From assembly GCA_050789255.1 (NCBI GenBank), contig JBOZRQ010000025.1, positions 124,001-188,000 of the forward strand: a stretch of DNA of 64,000 nt. The letters are read 5' to 3'. Position numbers and translations under genes: made by a program. The notes under the pieces are model-generated. The model did no database searches, was not told the origin of the DNA, and was given only the letters and a program-made list of their open reading frames with translations. Below are positions 16,975 through 24,048 of the stretch, piece by piece (position 1 is the first letter of the stretch; each line of letters begins with the position of its first letter). Origin of the DNA: JBOZRQ01 sp050789255. GTDB taxonomy: Bacteria; Bacillota; Sulfobacillia; Symbiobacteriales; Symbiobacteriaceae.

Positions 16975-17967
16975 TGCAACGGTCCGGACCACGTTCACCA
17001 TGAAATCGTTAAACCGCTCGGGCTCCTCGAACAGGGCGATGTGTCCGGACTTCTCCAGCACCAGCAGCTCCTTGCGGGGCGCCTTCAGCTTGGCCACGAG
17101 CTGCTCGGTCAGCGCGAGGCTGGTAATGTGGTCCTGGCGCCCGGCCACGAAGAAGACCGGCACGTTCACCTCGGTGAGGGTCTGCAGGAAGTTGATCTTT
17201 CCAAGCTCCGCCCACATGCGCTCCATCGACCAGATGACGCCCTTCATCAGCCGCAGCCGGTCGCCCCAGGTCAGCTCGGAGGCGAAGATCATCGCCTTCT
17301 GCCACGCCATGATCCGCTTGGGCTCAAAGGAGACGATCCCCAGCTTGCTCATCCACTGGCGCTGGGTCAGGGTGCCCTTCAGCCCCACCCGGAACATGCC
17401 GCCCTCGGGGGCGCCCAGGCTCTCCAACTCTGCCGTCGCCTTAGCGTGGGCCCGCTGCCGGGCGACCTGTAGCGTGTACTCGTAGGAGATGCGCTCCTCC
17501 TCGGCCCGATCCACGATCTGATTGATGCCCACATAGGCATGTACCAGCTCGGGGTGACGCTGTGCGTAGAGCAGCCCGAAGACCGTCCCCACCGACTGCC
17601 CGGCAATAAAGACCTTCCGCTTGCCGAAGCGCTTCGTGATATGTAGCACCAACTCGTGGAGGTCGGAGAGGAACTGCTCCACGGTCATGCTCTCCGGGGG
17701 CACCGCCTTGTTGTAGGATTTGTTCGCCCCCCGCTGGCACCAGTGCACCAACGTGAACTTCTCCTCCAGGATGCTGTTCCACTTGCGGACCGGGGCGTAG
17801 TCAGAGCCGCCGGGGCCTCCGTGGAGGTAGACCAGGACCGGGTTCTCGGTATCGCATCCCCGAATCACTACCCACTGATTCAGGCCGCCCAGGTTCATCT
17901 GCTCCATAACGGCGACTGCACGGGGGCCCTTGATCGCCGGTGTCGTACCTCTGAAGAAACCAAACAT
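16972..17967 (-). CDS. Alpha/beta hydrolase (proline iminopeptidase-like), 331 aa
   Basis: The HGGPGG oxyanion motif (LVYLHGGPGGSDYA) and the nucleophile elbow AGQSVGTVFG are typical of the S33 prolyl aminopeptidase-like hydrolases. A late GHIALFEEPERF supplies the catalytic His. AAGGGAG on this strand supports the ATG at 17967. It lies 16 bp downstream of, and on the same strand as, a TetR gene, so the two form a small operon probably repressed by that TetR protein. The substrate cannot be read from sequence. Confidence 0.85.
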   Translation of the reverse strand: MFGFFRGTTPAIKGPRAVAVMEQMNLGGLNQWVVIRGCDTENPVLVYLHGGPGGSDYAPVRKWNSILEEKFTLVHWCQRGANKSYNKAVPPESMTVEQFLSDLHELVLHITKRFGKRKVFIAGQSVGTVFGLLYAQRHPELVHAYVGINQIVDRAEEERISYEYTLQVARQRAHAKATAELESLGAPEGGMFRVGLKGTLTQRQWMSKLGIVSFEPKRIMAWQKAMIFASELTWGDRLRLMKGVIWSMERMWAELGKINFLQTLTEVNVPVFFVAGRQDHITSLALTEQLVAKLKAPRKELLVLEKSGHIALFEEPERFNDFMVNVVRTVA

Positions 17968-17983
17968 GAATAGTCGCTCCCTT

Positions 17984-18598
17984 TTAACTTGGTTTGATGA
18001 GATCGAAGAATAGCTTGATGTGATCCGTCATGCGGCGCTCCGCCTCGGCGGTATCCTCGCCGGCGAAGCTGAGCAGCGACCACTCGGTGGTCATGGAGAA
18101 GACAGGGTACTGATAGGAGGCTGCCAGGGCCCGGGGATCCAGCGGCTTGACCTTTCCCTGGGCGATCCAGCGGGCAAACACGTCCTCCATCAGCTCGATC
18201 GTCTCGCCAATCAGGTTATGAAGCAGAATTTGGCGGGCACGGGGGTGGCGGTATTGCTCCATGTGCAGCACACGCCACATCCGCTGCACCGCTGGGTTGG
18301 TGAGGCGCTCCTTGAAGTTCAAAAAGCCCTGCATCAGGAACTGAGGCGGCGTCGTCCGCGCCAGGATCGCATCGAGCATCTCCCGTGGGGGCAAGATCTT
18401 GCGGTACTCGGCCTCAAAGTCGCTGAGGATGCGCTCCAGGATCTGCTCCTTGCTGCTGAAGTGGTTGTATAGCGAACTCTCCTTGATCCCAACCTCCCGG
18501 GTGATGTCCCGGATCGAGACGGCGCTATACCCCTCGCGGGAGAAGAGGTCGGCTGCGACCTCCAGAATGCGCTCCTTGGTTCCCTTCACATCAGGCAT
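17984..18598 (-). CDS. TetR/AcrR-family transcriptional regulator, 204 aa
   Basis: The N-terminal DNA-binding domain is standard for TetR (TKERILEVAADLFSREGYSAVSIRDITREVGIKESSLYNHFSSKEQIL), followed by a helical ligand-binding domain. The ATG at 18598 is chosen because GAGGTGG sits six bases upstream; an in-frame GTG 27 bases earlier lies within the operator. Two operator copies surround its promoter, so it is likely autoregulated along with the downstream hydrolase. Confidence 0.88.
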   Translation of the reverse strand: MPDVKGTKERILEVAADLFSREGYSAVSIRDITREVGIKESSLYNHFSSKEQILERILSDFEAEYRKILPPREMLDAILARTTPPQFLMQGFLNFKERLTNPAVQRMWRVLHMEQYRHPRARQILLHNLIGETIELMEDVFARWIAQGKVKPLDPRALAASYQYPVFSMTTEWSLLSFAGEDTAEAERRMTDHIKLFFDLIKPS

Positions 18599-18614
18599 CG
18601 TTTCCACCTCGCTG

Positions 18615-18658
18615 CTAACTAACACTCGTTAGTATTATACTAACTAACACTCGTTAGT
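18615..18658 (-). promoter_or_regulatory. Tandem TetR operators flanking a TATAAT box
   Basis: The 19-bp sequence CTAACTAACACTCGTTAGT occurs twice, at 18615-18633 and 18640-18658. Each copy contains the inverted repeat ACTAAC-N4-GTTAGT. On the minus strand a perfect TATAAT (18634-18639) lies between them, so repressor binding would cover the promoter of the tetR-hydrolase operon. The -35 box is weak. Confidence 0.75.
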
Positions 18659-18714
18659 CTGTAAAGATGATAATGCCATTAGAGTTACTTATATTAAACA
18701 TAGTAAACAACAAT

Positions 18715-18743
18715 TTGCACTTATACATCGCTCACCATAGACT
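18715..18743 (+). promoter_or_regulatory. Candidate promoter of the SdhC-like gene
   Basis: TTGCAC (18715-18720) and TAGACT (18738-18743) are separated by 17 bp, about 64 bp before the gene start. Confidence 0.4.
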
Positions 18744-18806
18744 GTGGGTGAAGCCCATTGGTGGGAGTTACCAGGGGCTATCCGGCCATCCGGGAGAGTG
18801 GCAGCG

Positions 18807-19463
18807 ATGATCGCCCAGTTCCTGCGCCAGCACCATTTTCTACTGCGCCGGCTCCATTCCCTGACCGGGATCGTCCCCGTCGGCGGGTACCTCCTGATCC
18901 ACTTCTTCATCAACAGCCAGGCGATCCGTGGGTCTGAGTCCTTCCATGCGGCGGTGCGCTTCGTCAATTCGCTGCCCCTGGTTCACTGGCTGGAGGTCCT
19001 CTTCATCTTCATCCCGCTCTATTTTCATGCGATCTATGGCATCTACATTGCTGCGCAGTCCAGGCACAACGTGACGAACTACGGATACGGACGCAACTGG
19101 GCGTTCTTCTTGCAGCGCATGACCGGCATCATCACGCTGATCTACGTCACGGTCCATCTCTGGCAGTTCCGGATTCCCAAGTCGCTGGGCGCCTTCGGGC
19201 CCTATGAGGGCGGCGACTCCATGAGCGGGCTGCCCACGTACGATGTGGTCCACGCTGCCATGTCGGCGAACTGGGTCGCCCTCTTTACTTCGGTGGGGGT
19301 GGTTTCCGCGGTCTACCACCTGTGCAACGGGGTCTCCACCTTCCTGATAACCTGGGGCATCACCGTCGGGCCCAAAAGCCAGCGGGCCTCCCAGTGGGTG
19401 ACGGGCGCCGCCTTTGTGGCGATCTCAGCGTGGGGGCTGGCGATCATCTTCGCCTTCCGGTAG
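18807..19463 (+). CDS. sdhC: Succinate dehydrogenase/fumarate reductase cytochrome b558-type subunit, 218 aa
   Basis: Membrane subunit that anchors succinate dehydrogenase and binds haem b. The protein has about five hydrophobic spans with conserved histidines (LRRLHSLTGIVPVGGYLLIHFF, YFHAIYGIYIA, VYHLCNGV), as in the Bacillus-type b558 family. GGGAGAG lies about 12 bases upstream of the ATG. In Bacillus sdhC is followed by sdhA and sdhB; here the next gene is an MFS transporter, so the subunit is separated from any catalytic subunits in this window. Confidence 0.85.
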   Translation: MIAQFLRQHHFLLRRLHSLTGIVPVGGYLLIHFFINSQAIRGSESFHAAVRFVNSLPLVHWLEVLFIFIPLYFHAIYGIYIAAQSRHNVTNYGYGRNWAFFLQRMTGIITLIYVTVHLWQFRIPKSLGAFGPYEGGDSMSGLPTYDVVHAAMSANWVALFTSVGVVSAVYHLCNGVSTFLITWGITVGPKSQRASQWVTGAAFVAISAWGLAIIFAFR

Positions 19464-19553
19464 GAGAGTTCGGCAGGAACCGTTCTGACCAATCCCGAGG
19501 TGCCGACGGCGTACCGTATACTTATGTCAATACCCCCTGAGAGGAACAGAGCC

Positions 19554-20771
19554 TTGCACGCCGTACGCATTCATCTGACTACGAACGCGCTGGTCGCGCT
19601 GGCGCAGTCCATGATGTTCACCACCTACGCCGTCTACTATATCCAAATGCTTCACCTGAACCCGCTTCAACTGGTCCTGGTGGGCACGCTGCTCGAAGCG
19701 ACCATCATGCTCCTGGAGGTGCCGACGGGGGTGGTAGCTGACTCCTACAGCCGCCGGCTCTCCGTCCGCATCGGCTTCTTCGTGATCGGGGCGGCCTACC
19801 TGCTGGAGGGGTCGATCCCCTGGCTGCTGCCCGGGGCGCTCTTCGCCGGGGTCCTGCTGGCGGAGGGGATCCGGGGCGTCGGCGAAACCTTCCTGAGCGG
19901 TGCGTATGACGCCTGGCTTGCCGGGGAGGTCGGCGAGGAGCGGCTCGCCGAGATCAACCTGCGTACCAGCCAGGTCAGCCGGATCTTCGGGCTGATCGGC
20001 ATGGTCGCCGGCATCGGTCTGGCGACCCTGGGACTCAACCTGCCCTATCTGGTGGGCGGCGCCCTCTTTCTGGCCGTCGGGGTCTACCTCTTGGCGTATA
20101 TGCCCGAGACGGGGTTTGAGCCCGCCCCCCGCCTGGACCGGCGCCCCTGGAAGGTGATGGCGGCCACCTTCAAAGAGGGCCTGTCAAGCGTGCGGGGTAG
20201 CCGCCTGCTGATGATGGTGATGGCGGTCAGCCTGGTCTTCGGGGCCTACTCCGAGGGAGTCGACCGGCTCTGGGAGGCGCACTTCCTGACCACCTTCGGG
20301 CTCCCACAGCTCGGCAGGCTGACGACGCTGGCCTGGTTCGGTATCATCAACGTGGCCGGAACCCTGGCGGGGCTGGTGGTCACCCGGCTGGTCCAGGACC
20401 GCTTGAATCTGACCACCCACCAGGAAATGTCAAGCGCACTCTTCGTGCTCACGGCGCTGCGGGTGCTCTTCCTGGTGGCATTCGCACTCTCGGGCTCGTT
20501 TGCCTGGGCGCTGGTCAGCTTCCTGGCCTTCGGGGCGACCGGCGGCCTGCTGTACCCGATCTACAACGCCTGGGTCAACCAGAGCATCGACCCGCAGGTT
20601 CGAGCCACGGTGCTCTCCATGCTCAGCCTGAACAACGCCTTTGGCCAGACGGCCGGCGGGCCCCTGGTAGGCGGGGCGGGCGCCCGCTTCTCGCTCCGCT
20701 CAGCGCTGGTGCTCTCGGCGCTCCTTCTCTCGCCATCGCTGCTGGTCTTTGCCAGGACCAGGCGAACCTGA
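19554..20771 (+). CDS. MFS transporter, about 405 aa
   Basis: Polytopic protein with about 12 hydrophobic segments. The loop after helix 2 carries a major-facilitator motif A-like sequence (GVVADSYSRRLSVRIG), and related DHA-type permeases often act as drug exporters. The start is uncertain: the TTG at 19554 has AGAGGAA seven bases upstream, whereas the ATG at 19524 lacks an SD. Substrate unknown. A strong terminator follows. Confidence 0.82.
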   Translation: MHAVRIHLTTNALVALAQSMMFTTYAVYYIQMLHLNPLQLVLVGTLLEATIMLLEVPTGVVADSYSRRLSVRIGFFVIGAAYLLEGSIPWLLPGALFAGVLLAEGIRGVGETFLSGAYDAWLAGEVGEERLAEINLRTSQVSRIFGLIGMVAGIGLATLGLNLPYLVGGALFLAVGVYLLAYMPETGFEPAPRLDRRPWKVMAATFKEGLSSVRGSRLLMMVMAVSLVFGAYSEGVDRLWEAHFLTTFGLPQLGRLTTLAWFGIINVAGTLAGLVVTRLVQDRLNLTTHQEMSSALFVLTALRVLFLVAFALSGSFAWALVSFLAFGATGGLLYPIYNAWVNQSIDPQVRATVLSMLSLNNAFGQTAGGPLVGGAGARFSLRSALVLSALLLSPSLLVFARTRRT

Positions 20772-20808
20772 AAACCGGGCCGTCTCCCCAGGGAGGCGGC
20801 CCGGTTTT
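20771..20808 (+). terminator. Terminator after the MFS gene
   Basis: AAAACCGGGCCG pairs with CGGCCCGGTTTT around CTCC/GGAG, a near-perfect stem overlapping the stop codon. The A-rich 5' side means it can function on both strands. Confidence 0.85.
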
Positions 20809-20811
20809 CCG

Positions 20812-20840
20812 TTGACGCAGTCGGATCTTCCAGATAGAAT
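20812..20840 (+). promoter_or_regulatory. Promoter of the TrmB-type regulator gene
   Basis: TTGACG (20812-20817) and TAGAAT (20835-20840) are separated by exactly 17 bp. A near-perfect inverted repeat starts five bases after the -10. Confidence 0.75.
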
Positions 20841-20844
20841 CAAT

Positions 20845-20864
20845 GTTGTTCTAAACAGGACAAC
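20845..20864 (+). promoter_or_regulatory. Operator-like inverted repeat at the regulator's transcription start
   Basis: GTTGTTCTAAACAGGACAAC has arms GTTGTTCT and AGGACAAC that are inverted with a single mismatch. It covers the expected +1 of the TrmB-type gene, a typical site for autorepression. Confidence 0.6.
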
Positions 20865-20881
20865 AATCGAGGTGCATCTGC

Positions 20882-21529
20882 ATGGAAGCGCTCAGGGGTC
20901 ACCTGATTGACCTGGACTTCAGCCCCTATGAGGCTGATATCTACCTGGCACTGTTGAAGGAGAGTCCGGCCAACGGGTCGCAGTTGGCCCGGCGGGCTGG
21001 GGTGCCGCGGTCGATGGCCTACCAGGCGCTGGACCGGTTGGTGCAGAAGGGCGCCGTGCTTATCGCCCCAGGGAGCCCGGCGGTCTACGCGCCGGTGAGC
21101 CCCGCGGAATTCTTTGGCCGCCTTCAGGAGGCCCACGCCGCCAAGTGTCAGGCGCTCATCCACGGGCTCCCCGAGGTGAGCACGGACGAGGACCAGGGAC
21201 TAATCTGGATTCTGTCCGGGGCCGAGGTGATCCGCAGCCGGGCCAGGGAGATGTATTTCCGCGCCGGAGGCCGCCTGCAGGCGGGCGGGGCGCCGGAGCT
21301 TGTCGCCCAATTGATGCCCGGCGGGCGCCTGCGGCTTCCCGTCGGCTGGTGTGTCCTGGTGATCCCCCAGCAGGAGGCGCTCATGGTGGAGGTGCCGCCG
21401 TGCTCAGATCCGGTCGCAGCCCACGGGCGGCAGGCGGCCTTCGTCGCAGCGGCGGGCGCGGCCGCCCGGGAATACGAGGCGGGGCGCCGCCGTGACCGCG
21501 CCGCAGTGCCGGTTCGCCAATTCTGGTAG
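20882..21529 (+). CDS. TrmB-family transcriptional regulator, 215 aa
   Basis: The N-terminus has the TrmB winged-helix pattern (LIDLDFSPYEADIYLALLKESPANGSQLARRAGVPRSMAYQALDRLVQKGAV), followed by a short effector-like domain. TrmB proteins are sugar- or metabolite-responsive regulators best known in archaea but also present in bacteria. GAGGTG precedes the ATG. The amidohydrolase gene begins 14 bp downstream, so the two are probably co-transcribed. Confidence 0.82.
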   Translation: MEALRGHLIDLDFSPYEADIYLALLKESPANGSQLARRAGVPRSMAYQALDRLVQKGAVLIAPGSPAVYAPVSPAEFFGRLQEAHAAKCQALIHGLPEVSTDEDQGLIWILSGAEVIRSRAREMYFRAGGRLQAGGAPELVAQLMPGGRLRLPVGWCVLVIPQQEALMVEVPPCSDPVAAHGRQAAFVAAAGAAAREYEAGRRRDRAAVPVRQFW

Positions 21530-21543
21530 GAGGTCACCCGCCC

Positions 21544-22833
21544 ATGCGACTGCTCATCAAAGACGCACTGATCCTGCCCATGACCACCGAGGAGCCCTTC
21601 GTCACCCGCGGCGACATTCTGATCGATGGGAGCCGGCTGGTGTCGGTGGGGCCGGAGGTGCCCGTGGCGGCCGCAGATCGGGTCCTGGACGGCCAGGGCA
21701 AGCTGGCCATGCCCGGGCTGATCAATTGTCACAACCACGCCGCCATGACCTTCTTTCGGGCCTACTCGGATGACCTCCGGCTCTGGGACTGGCTGCGTGA
21801 TCGCATCTGGCCGGCCGAGGCCCGCATGACCGGCGAGGATATCTACTGGGGTACCCTGCTGGCCAGCGCCGAGATGATCAAGTCCGGCACGACCACCTTC
21901 GCCGACATGTACGTCTACATGGACGATGCGGCCCGGGCTGTGGCGGAGGCCGGCATCCGGGGCGCCCTCGCCCGCGGCATGGTCTATGACGGGGAGGCGA
22001 GCGCCAAGCTCCGGGAGACCCGGGAGCTCTTCGAGCGCTGGCACGGGGGCGCCGGCGGCCGCATCTCCGTCATGGCGGGGCCGCACGCCCCGTTCACCTG
22101 CCCGCCCGAGTTCATCCGGGAGAGCCTGGCCCTGGCCGGGCAGCTCGGGGCCGGCATCCACATCCACATCTCGGAGACGACCGAGGAGGTGGATGACATG
22201 TTCGCCCGCTACGGCAAGAGCCCGGTTCGCTACCTCTACGACCTTGGCCTGTTCGAGCACCACGTGCTCGCAGCGCACTGCGTGAACCTCTCCCGGGATG
22301 ACATGCACCTCTTCCGAGGAATGCGTGGGGGCATCTCCCACAACCCGGTCAGCAACTGCAAGCTGGGGTGCGGCCTGGCGCCGATCCTGGAGCTCCGGGA
22401 GCTGGGGGTGAACGTCGGGCTCGGCACCGACGGCGCGGGCAGCGCTGCCACGCTGGACATGTTCCAGGAGATCAAGGCTGCGGCCTGGCTGCAGAAGAAC
22501 CACACGGGGGACCCGACGGCGCTCACCGCCTACGAGGTCCTCAAGATGGGGACGATCACGGGCGCCCGGGTGCTGGGCCTGCAGGAGAGCATTGGCAGCC
22601 TGGCGCCGGGCAAGCAGGCCGACCTCATCTTGATCGACCTGGAGCAACCGCACCTCTATCCCCGGCACGACATGGCCAGCCTGCTCGCCTACGCCGCCAC
22701 CGGGGCTGACGTCCGCACGGTGATCTGCGCCGGCGAGGTGCTCATGGAGGAGCGCCAACTGCGCCTCGTCGATGAGCGGGAGATCCTGCGCCAGTCCCAG
22801 AGCCGCGCCCGCTGCATCGTGGAGGGAGTGTAA
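21544..22833 (+). CDS. Amidohydrolase, MTA/SAH deaminase-like, 429 aa
   Basis: Metal-dependent hydrolase of the amidohydrolase superfamily. It has the HxH metal motif (INCHNHAAMTFFRAYSDDL), a later metal His in IHIHISET, another in VLAAHCVNLS, and the metal Asp in GLGTDGAGS. The sequence style matches S-adenosylhomocysteine/5'-methylthioadenosine or related adenosine deaminases (MtaD/DadD type). AGGAGG is 8-9 bases before the ATG. The exact substrate is inferred from family resemblance. Confidence 0.85.
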   Translation: MRLLIKDALILPMTTEEPFVTRGDILIDGSRLVSVGPEVPVAAADRVLDGQGKLAMPGLINCHNHAAMTFFRAYSDDLRLWDWLRDRIWPAEARMTGEDIYWGTLLASAEMIKSGTTTFADMYVYMDDAARAVAEAGIRGALARGMVYDGEASAKLRETRELFERWHGGAGGRISVMAGPHAPFTCPPEFIRESLALAGQLGAGIHIHISETTEEVDDMFARYGKSPVRYLYDLGLFEHHVLAAHCVNLSRDDMHLFRGMRGGISHNPVSNCKLGCGLAPILELRELGVNVGLGTDGAGSAATLDMFQEIKAAAWLQKNHTGDPTALTAYEVLKMGTITGARVLGLQESIGSLAPGKQADLILIDLEQPHLYPRHDMASLLAYAATGADVRTVICAGEVLMEERQLRLVDEREILRQSQSRARCIVEGV

Positions 22834-22849
22834 GTGGAAGAGGAAGGCT

Positions 22850-23465
22850 GTCTGCCACGTGCAGGCAGCCCTTGTTGTTCCGGTAGGAACGCTTCTTCCA
22901 GGCAAAGGCTCCAGTATACACCGGGTTATTGAACCACTCCTGGAAGGTGGTCTTGACCCACCTCTGACCCGTTCCGTCGGGCGAGGGGCCCCCCTGCTGT
23001 TCATCCACTCGCAGATACACTCAGGGCCAGGCTCGCGCTAGGCGAAGGCCTCACAATACAGCTCAAAGACCTTGCTGACCACCTCAGCCCTCGTAAGCTC
23101 GGCGCTCCACTGTATGAGGTCGTCAGCCGGACCGGAAGAGTCTGCGGCCTCCGACACCGACCGCAGCTTGATCTTGCTGCCTTCAAGAGTTCGGACCAGG
23201 GCGAGCAGGTCACAGGATTGCGGGAAAACCTGTTCACCCGGAAGATTAACACGATGTCGAAGCGCCGCTGCTTTGCATCCTCGATGAGGTGTCCCAGCTC
23301 TTTGCGTTGAGTGGTAGCCCCGGAGGCGCCGCCATCTCGGTAAACGCCAGTCATCGCATAGCCCTCTAGTTAACAAAACTCTCGGACAATCTGCTCTTGA
23401 AACTCTAGCGAGTACCCATTCCGGACTTGTCCCATCGAAGAGACCCAAGGCCCCACGCACGTGTA
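22850..23465 (-). pseudogene. Decayed serine recombinase (resolvase/integrase) remnant
   Basis: Pieces of one serine recombinase appear in order on the minus strand but in broken frames. The N-terminal NGYSLEFQEQIVREFC is followed by an in-frame TAA (23370-23372), then EGYAMTGVYRDGGASG and DIVLIFRVNRFSRNP. A frameshift near 23215 leads to DLLALVRTLEGSKIKLRSVSE. A deletion then joins this to RAEVVSKVFELYCEAFA, a TAG stops that frame (23038-23040), and a third frame holds WFNNPVYTGAFAWKK of the recombinase domain. The catalytic N-terminus is mostly missing. Clear footprint of a former mobile element. Confidence 0.75.
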
Positions 23466-23487
23466 CCACCCTACTTGTTTATATATA

Positions 23488-23516
23488 TTGAATTTTTGTT
23501 TCATTTCTGGTATATT
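23488..23516 (+). promoter_or_regulatory. Promoter of the tandem peptide operon
   Basis: TTGAAT (23488-23493) and TATATT (23511-23516) are separated by 17 bp in a strongly AT-rich stretch. The predicted transcript starts about 33 bp before the first peptide gene. Confidence 0.65.
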
Positions 23517-23555
23517 AATTGAGGGTCCGCATAGTTTGATACTGGAGGGGATTTC

Positions 23556-23660
23556 GTGAGGAAGGTATTGTTGATTCTGTTTTTGGGTGTTTTCATTGCA
23601 GCGGTAGCCTCTCCTGCTGTTGTTGGTGCATGCACTGCGTCCACGACTAACCCTTGTTAG
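23556..23660 (+). CDS. Tiny secreted peptide 1 (34 aa), Cys-bounded tail
   Basis: The GTG at 23556 follows GGAGGGG (23544-23550) by five bases. Residues 1-25 form a Sec-type signal peptide: basic RK, hydrophobic VLLILFLGVFIAAVA, then VVGA. The remainder, CTASTTNPC, begins and ends with cysteine and ends the protein. The same design is repeated in the next two ORFs, which is the main evidence that it is a gene. I know no matching family. A secreted signalling or antimicrobial peptide is a hypothesis. Confidence 0.68.
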   Translation: MRKVLLILFLGVFIAAVASPAVVGACTASTTNPC

Positions 23661-23677
23661 CACCAACATCGCGGGAT

Positions 23678-23703
23678 AGGCCAACGGGGAACAATCCCGG
23701 CCT
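23678..23703 (+). other. RNA hairpin between peptide genes 1 and 2
   Basis: AGGCC (23678-23682) and CGGG (23685-23688) pair with CCCG (23696-23699) and GCCT (23700-23703), with a two-base bulge and a seven-base loop. There is no T-tract, so it is more likely a processing or mRNA-stability element than a terminator. Confidence 0.4.
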
Positions 23704-23728
23704 AATAACATTCGGGACGAGGGAGGGC

Positions 23729-23842
23729 ATGGAATTGCGTAGGCTCTTGTTCGCACTTTTGATCGGGACAATGGTCATTCTAGCTGTGGCCCCGCTGCCA
23801 GCAGGAGCGTGCGACCCTGCGGTAGATAACGCCCCCTGTTAG
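23729..23842 (+). CDS. Tiny secreted peptide 2 (37 aa), Cys-bounded tail
   Basis: The ATG at 23729 has GAGGGAGGG directly upstream, at rather short spacing. Residues 1-27 form a signal peptide (MELRRLLFALLIGTMVILAV...) ending in a textbook Ala-Gly-Ala signal peptidase I site. The predicted product is CDPAVDNAPC, again with Cys at both ends and ending the protein. The nucleotide sequence differs from its neighbours while the layout is kept, as expected for selected paralogues. No family recognised. Confidence 0.7.
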   Translation: MELRRLLFALLIGTMVILAVAPLPAGACDPAVDNAPC

Positions 23843-23887
23843 TGCAGCCTGCAACGTCCCCGTGCACGCTTAACTGGAGGTGACAAT

Positions 23888-23995
23888 ATGCGGAAACTTC
23901 TGGTAGCTCTATTGGTGGGAGCACTGGCCGCAACCGTGCTAGTGCCTGGCTACGCCGGAGCCTGTGAACCTAGCCCCCACACCGCTCCATGCTAG
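23888..23995 (+). CDS. Tiny secreted peptide 3 (35 aa), Cys-bounded tail
   Basis: A full GGAGGTGA (23877-23884) lies three bases before the ATG. Residues 1-25 are a signal peptide (MRKLLVALLVGALAATVLVP...) ending Ala-Gly-Ala, followed by CEPSPHTAPC and the stop. The APC end is shared with peptide 2, and the GAC entry to the tail is shared by all three. The gene is closed by a hairpin 23 bp downstream. Lipoprotein-type processing at the GAC cysteine is an alternative, but the residue at -3 (Ala) is unusual for a lipobox. Confidence 0.72.
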   Translation: MRKLLVALLVGALAATVLVPGYAGACEPSPHTAPC

Positions 23996-24018
23996 TCTCC
24001 AGCAACCCGCCTTACTGC

Positions 24019-24048
24019 GAAGACCGCCTATGCCAGGCGGTCTTCTTC
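24019..24048 (+). terminator. Terminator-like hairpin closing the peptide operon
   Basis: GAAGACCGCCT pairs perfectly with AGGCGGTCTTC around ATGCC (24019-24045) and is followed by TTCCGTCT. The stem is strong but the T-tract is poor. Confidence 0.6.

Noticed and set aside
23370..23771. Minus-strand open frame of 133 codons opposite peptide genes 1 and 2
   Set aside because: Its C-terminal 20 residues are the start of the decayed recombinase; the rest is antisense to the peptide genes and has no SD or domain.
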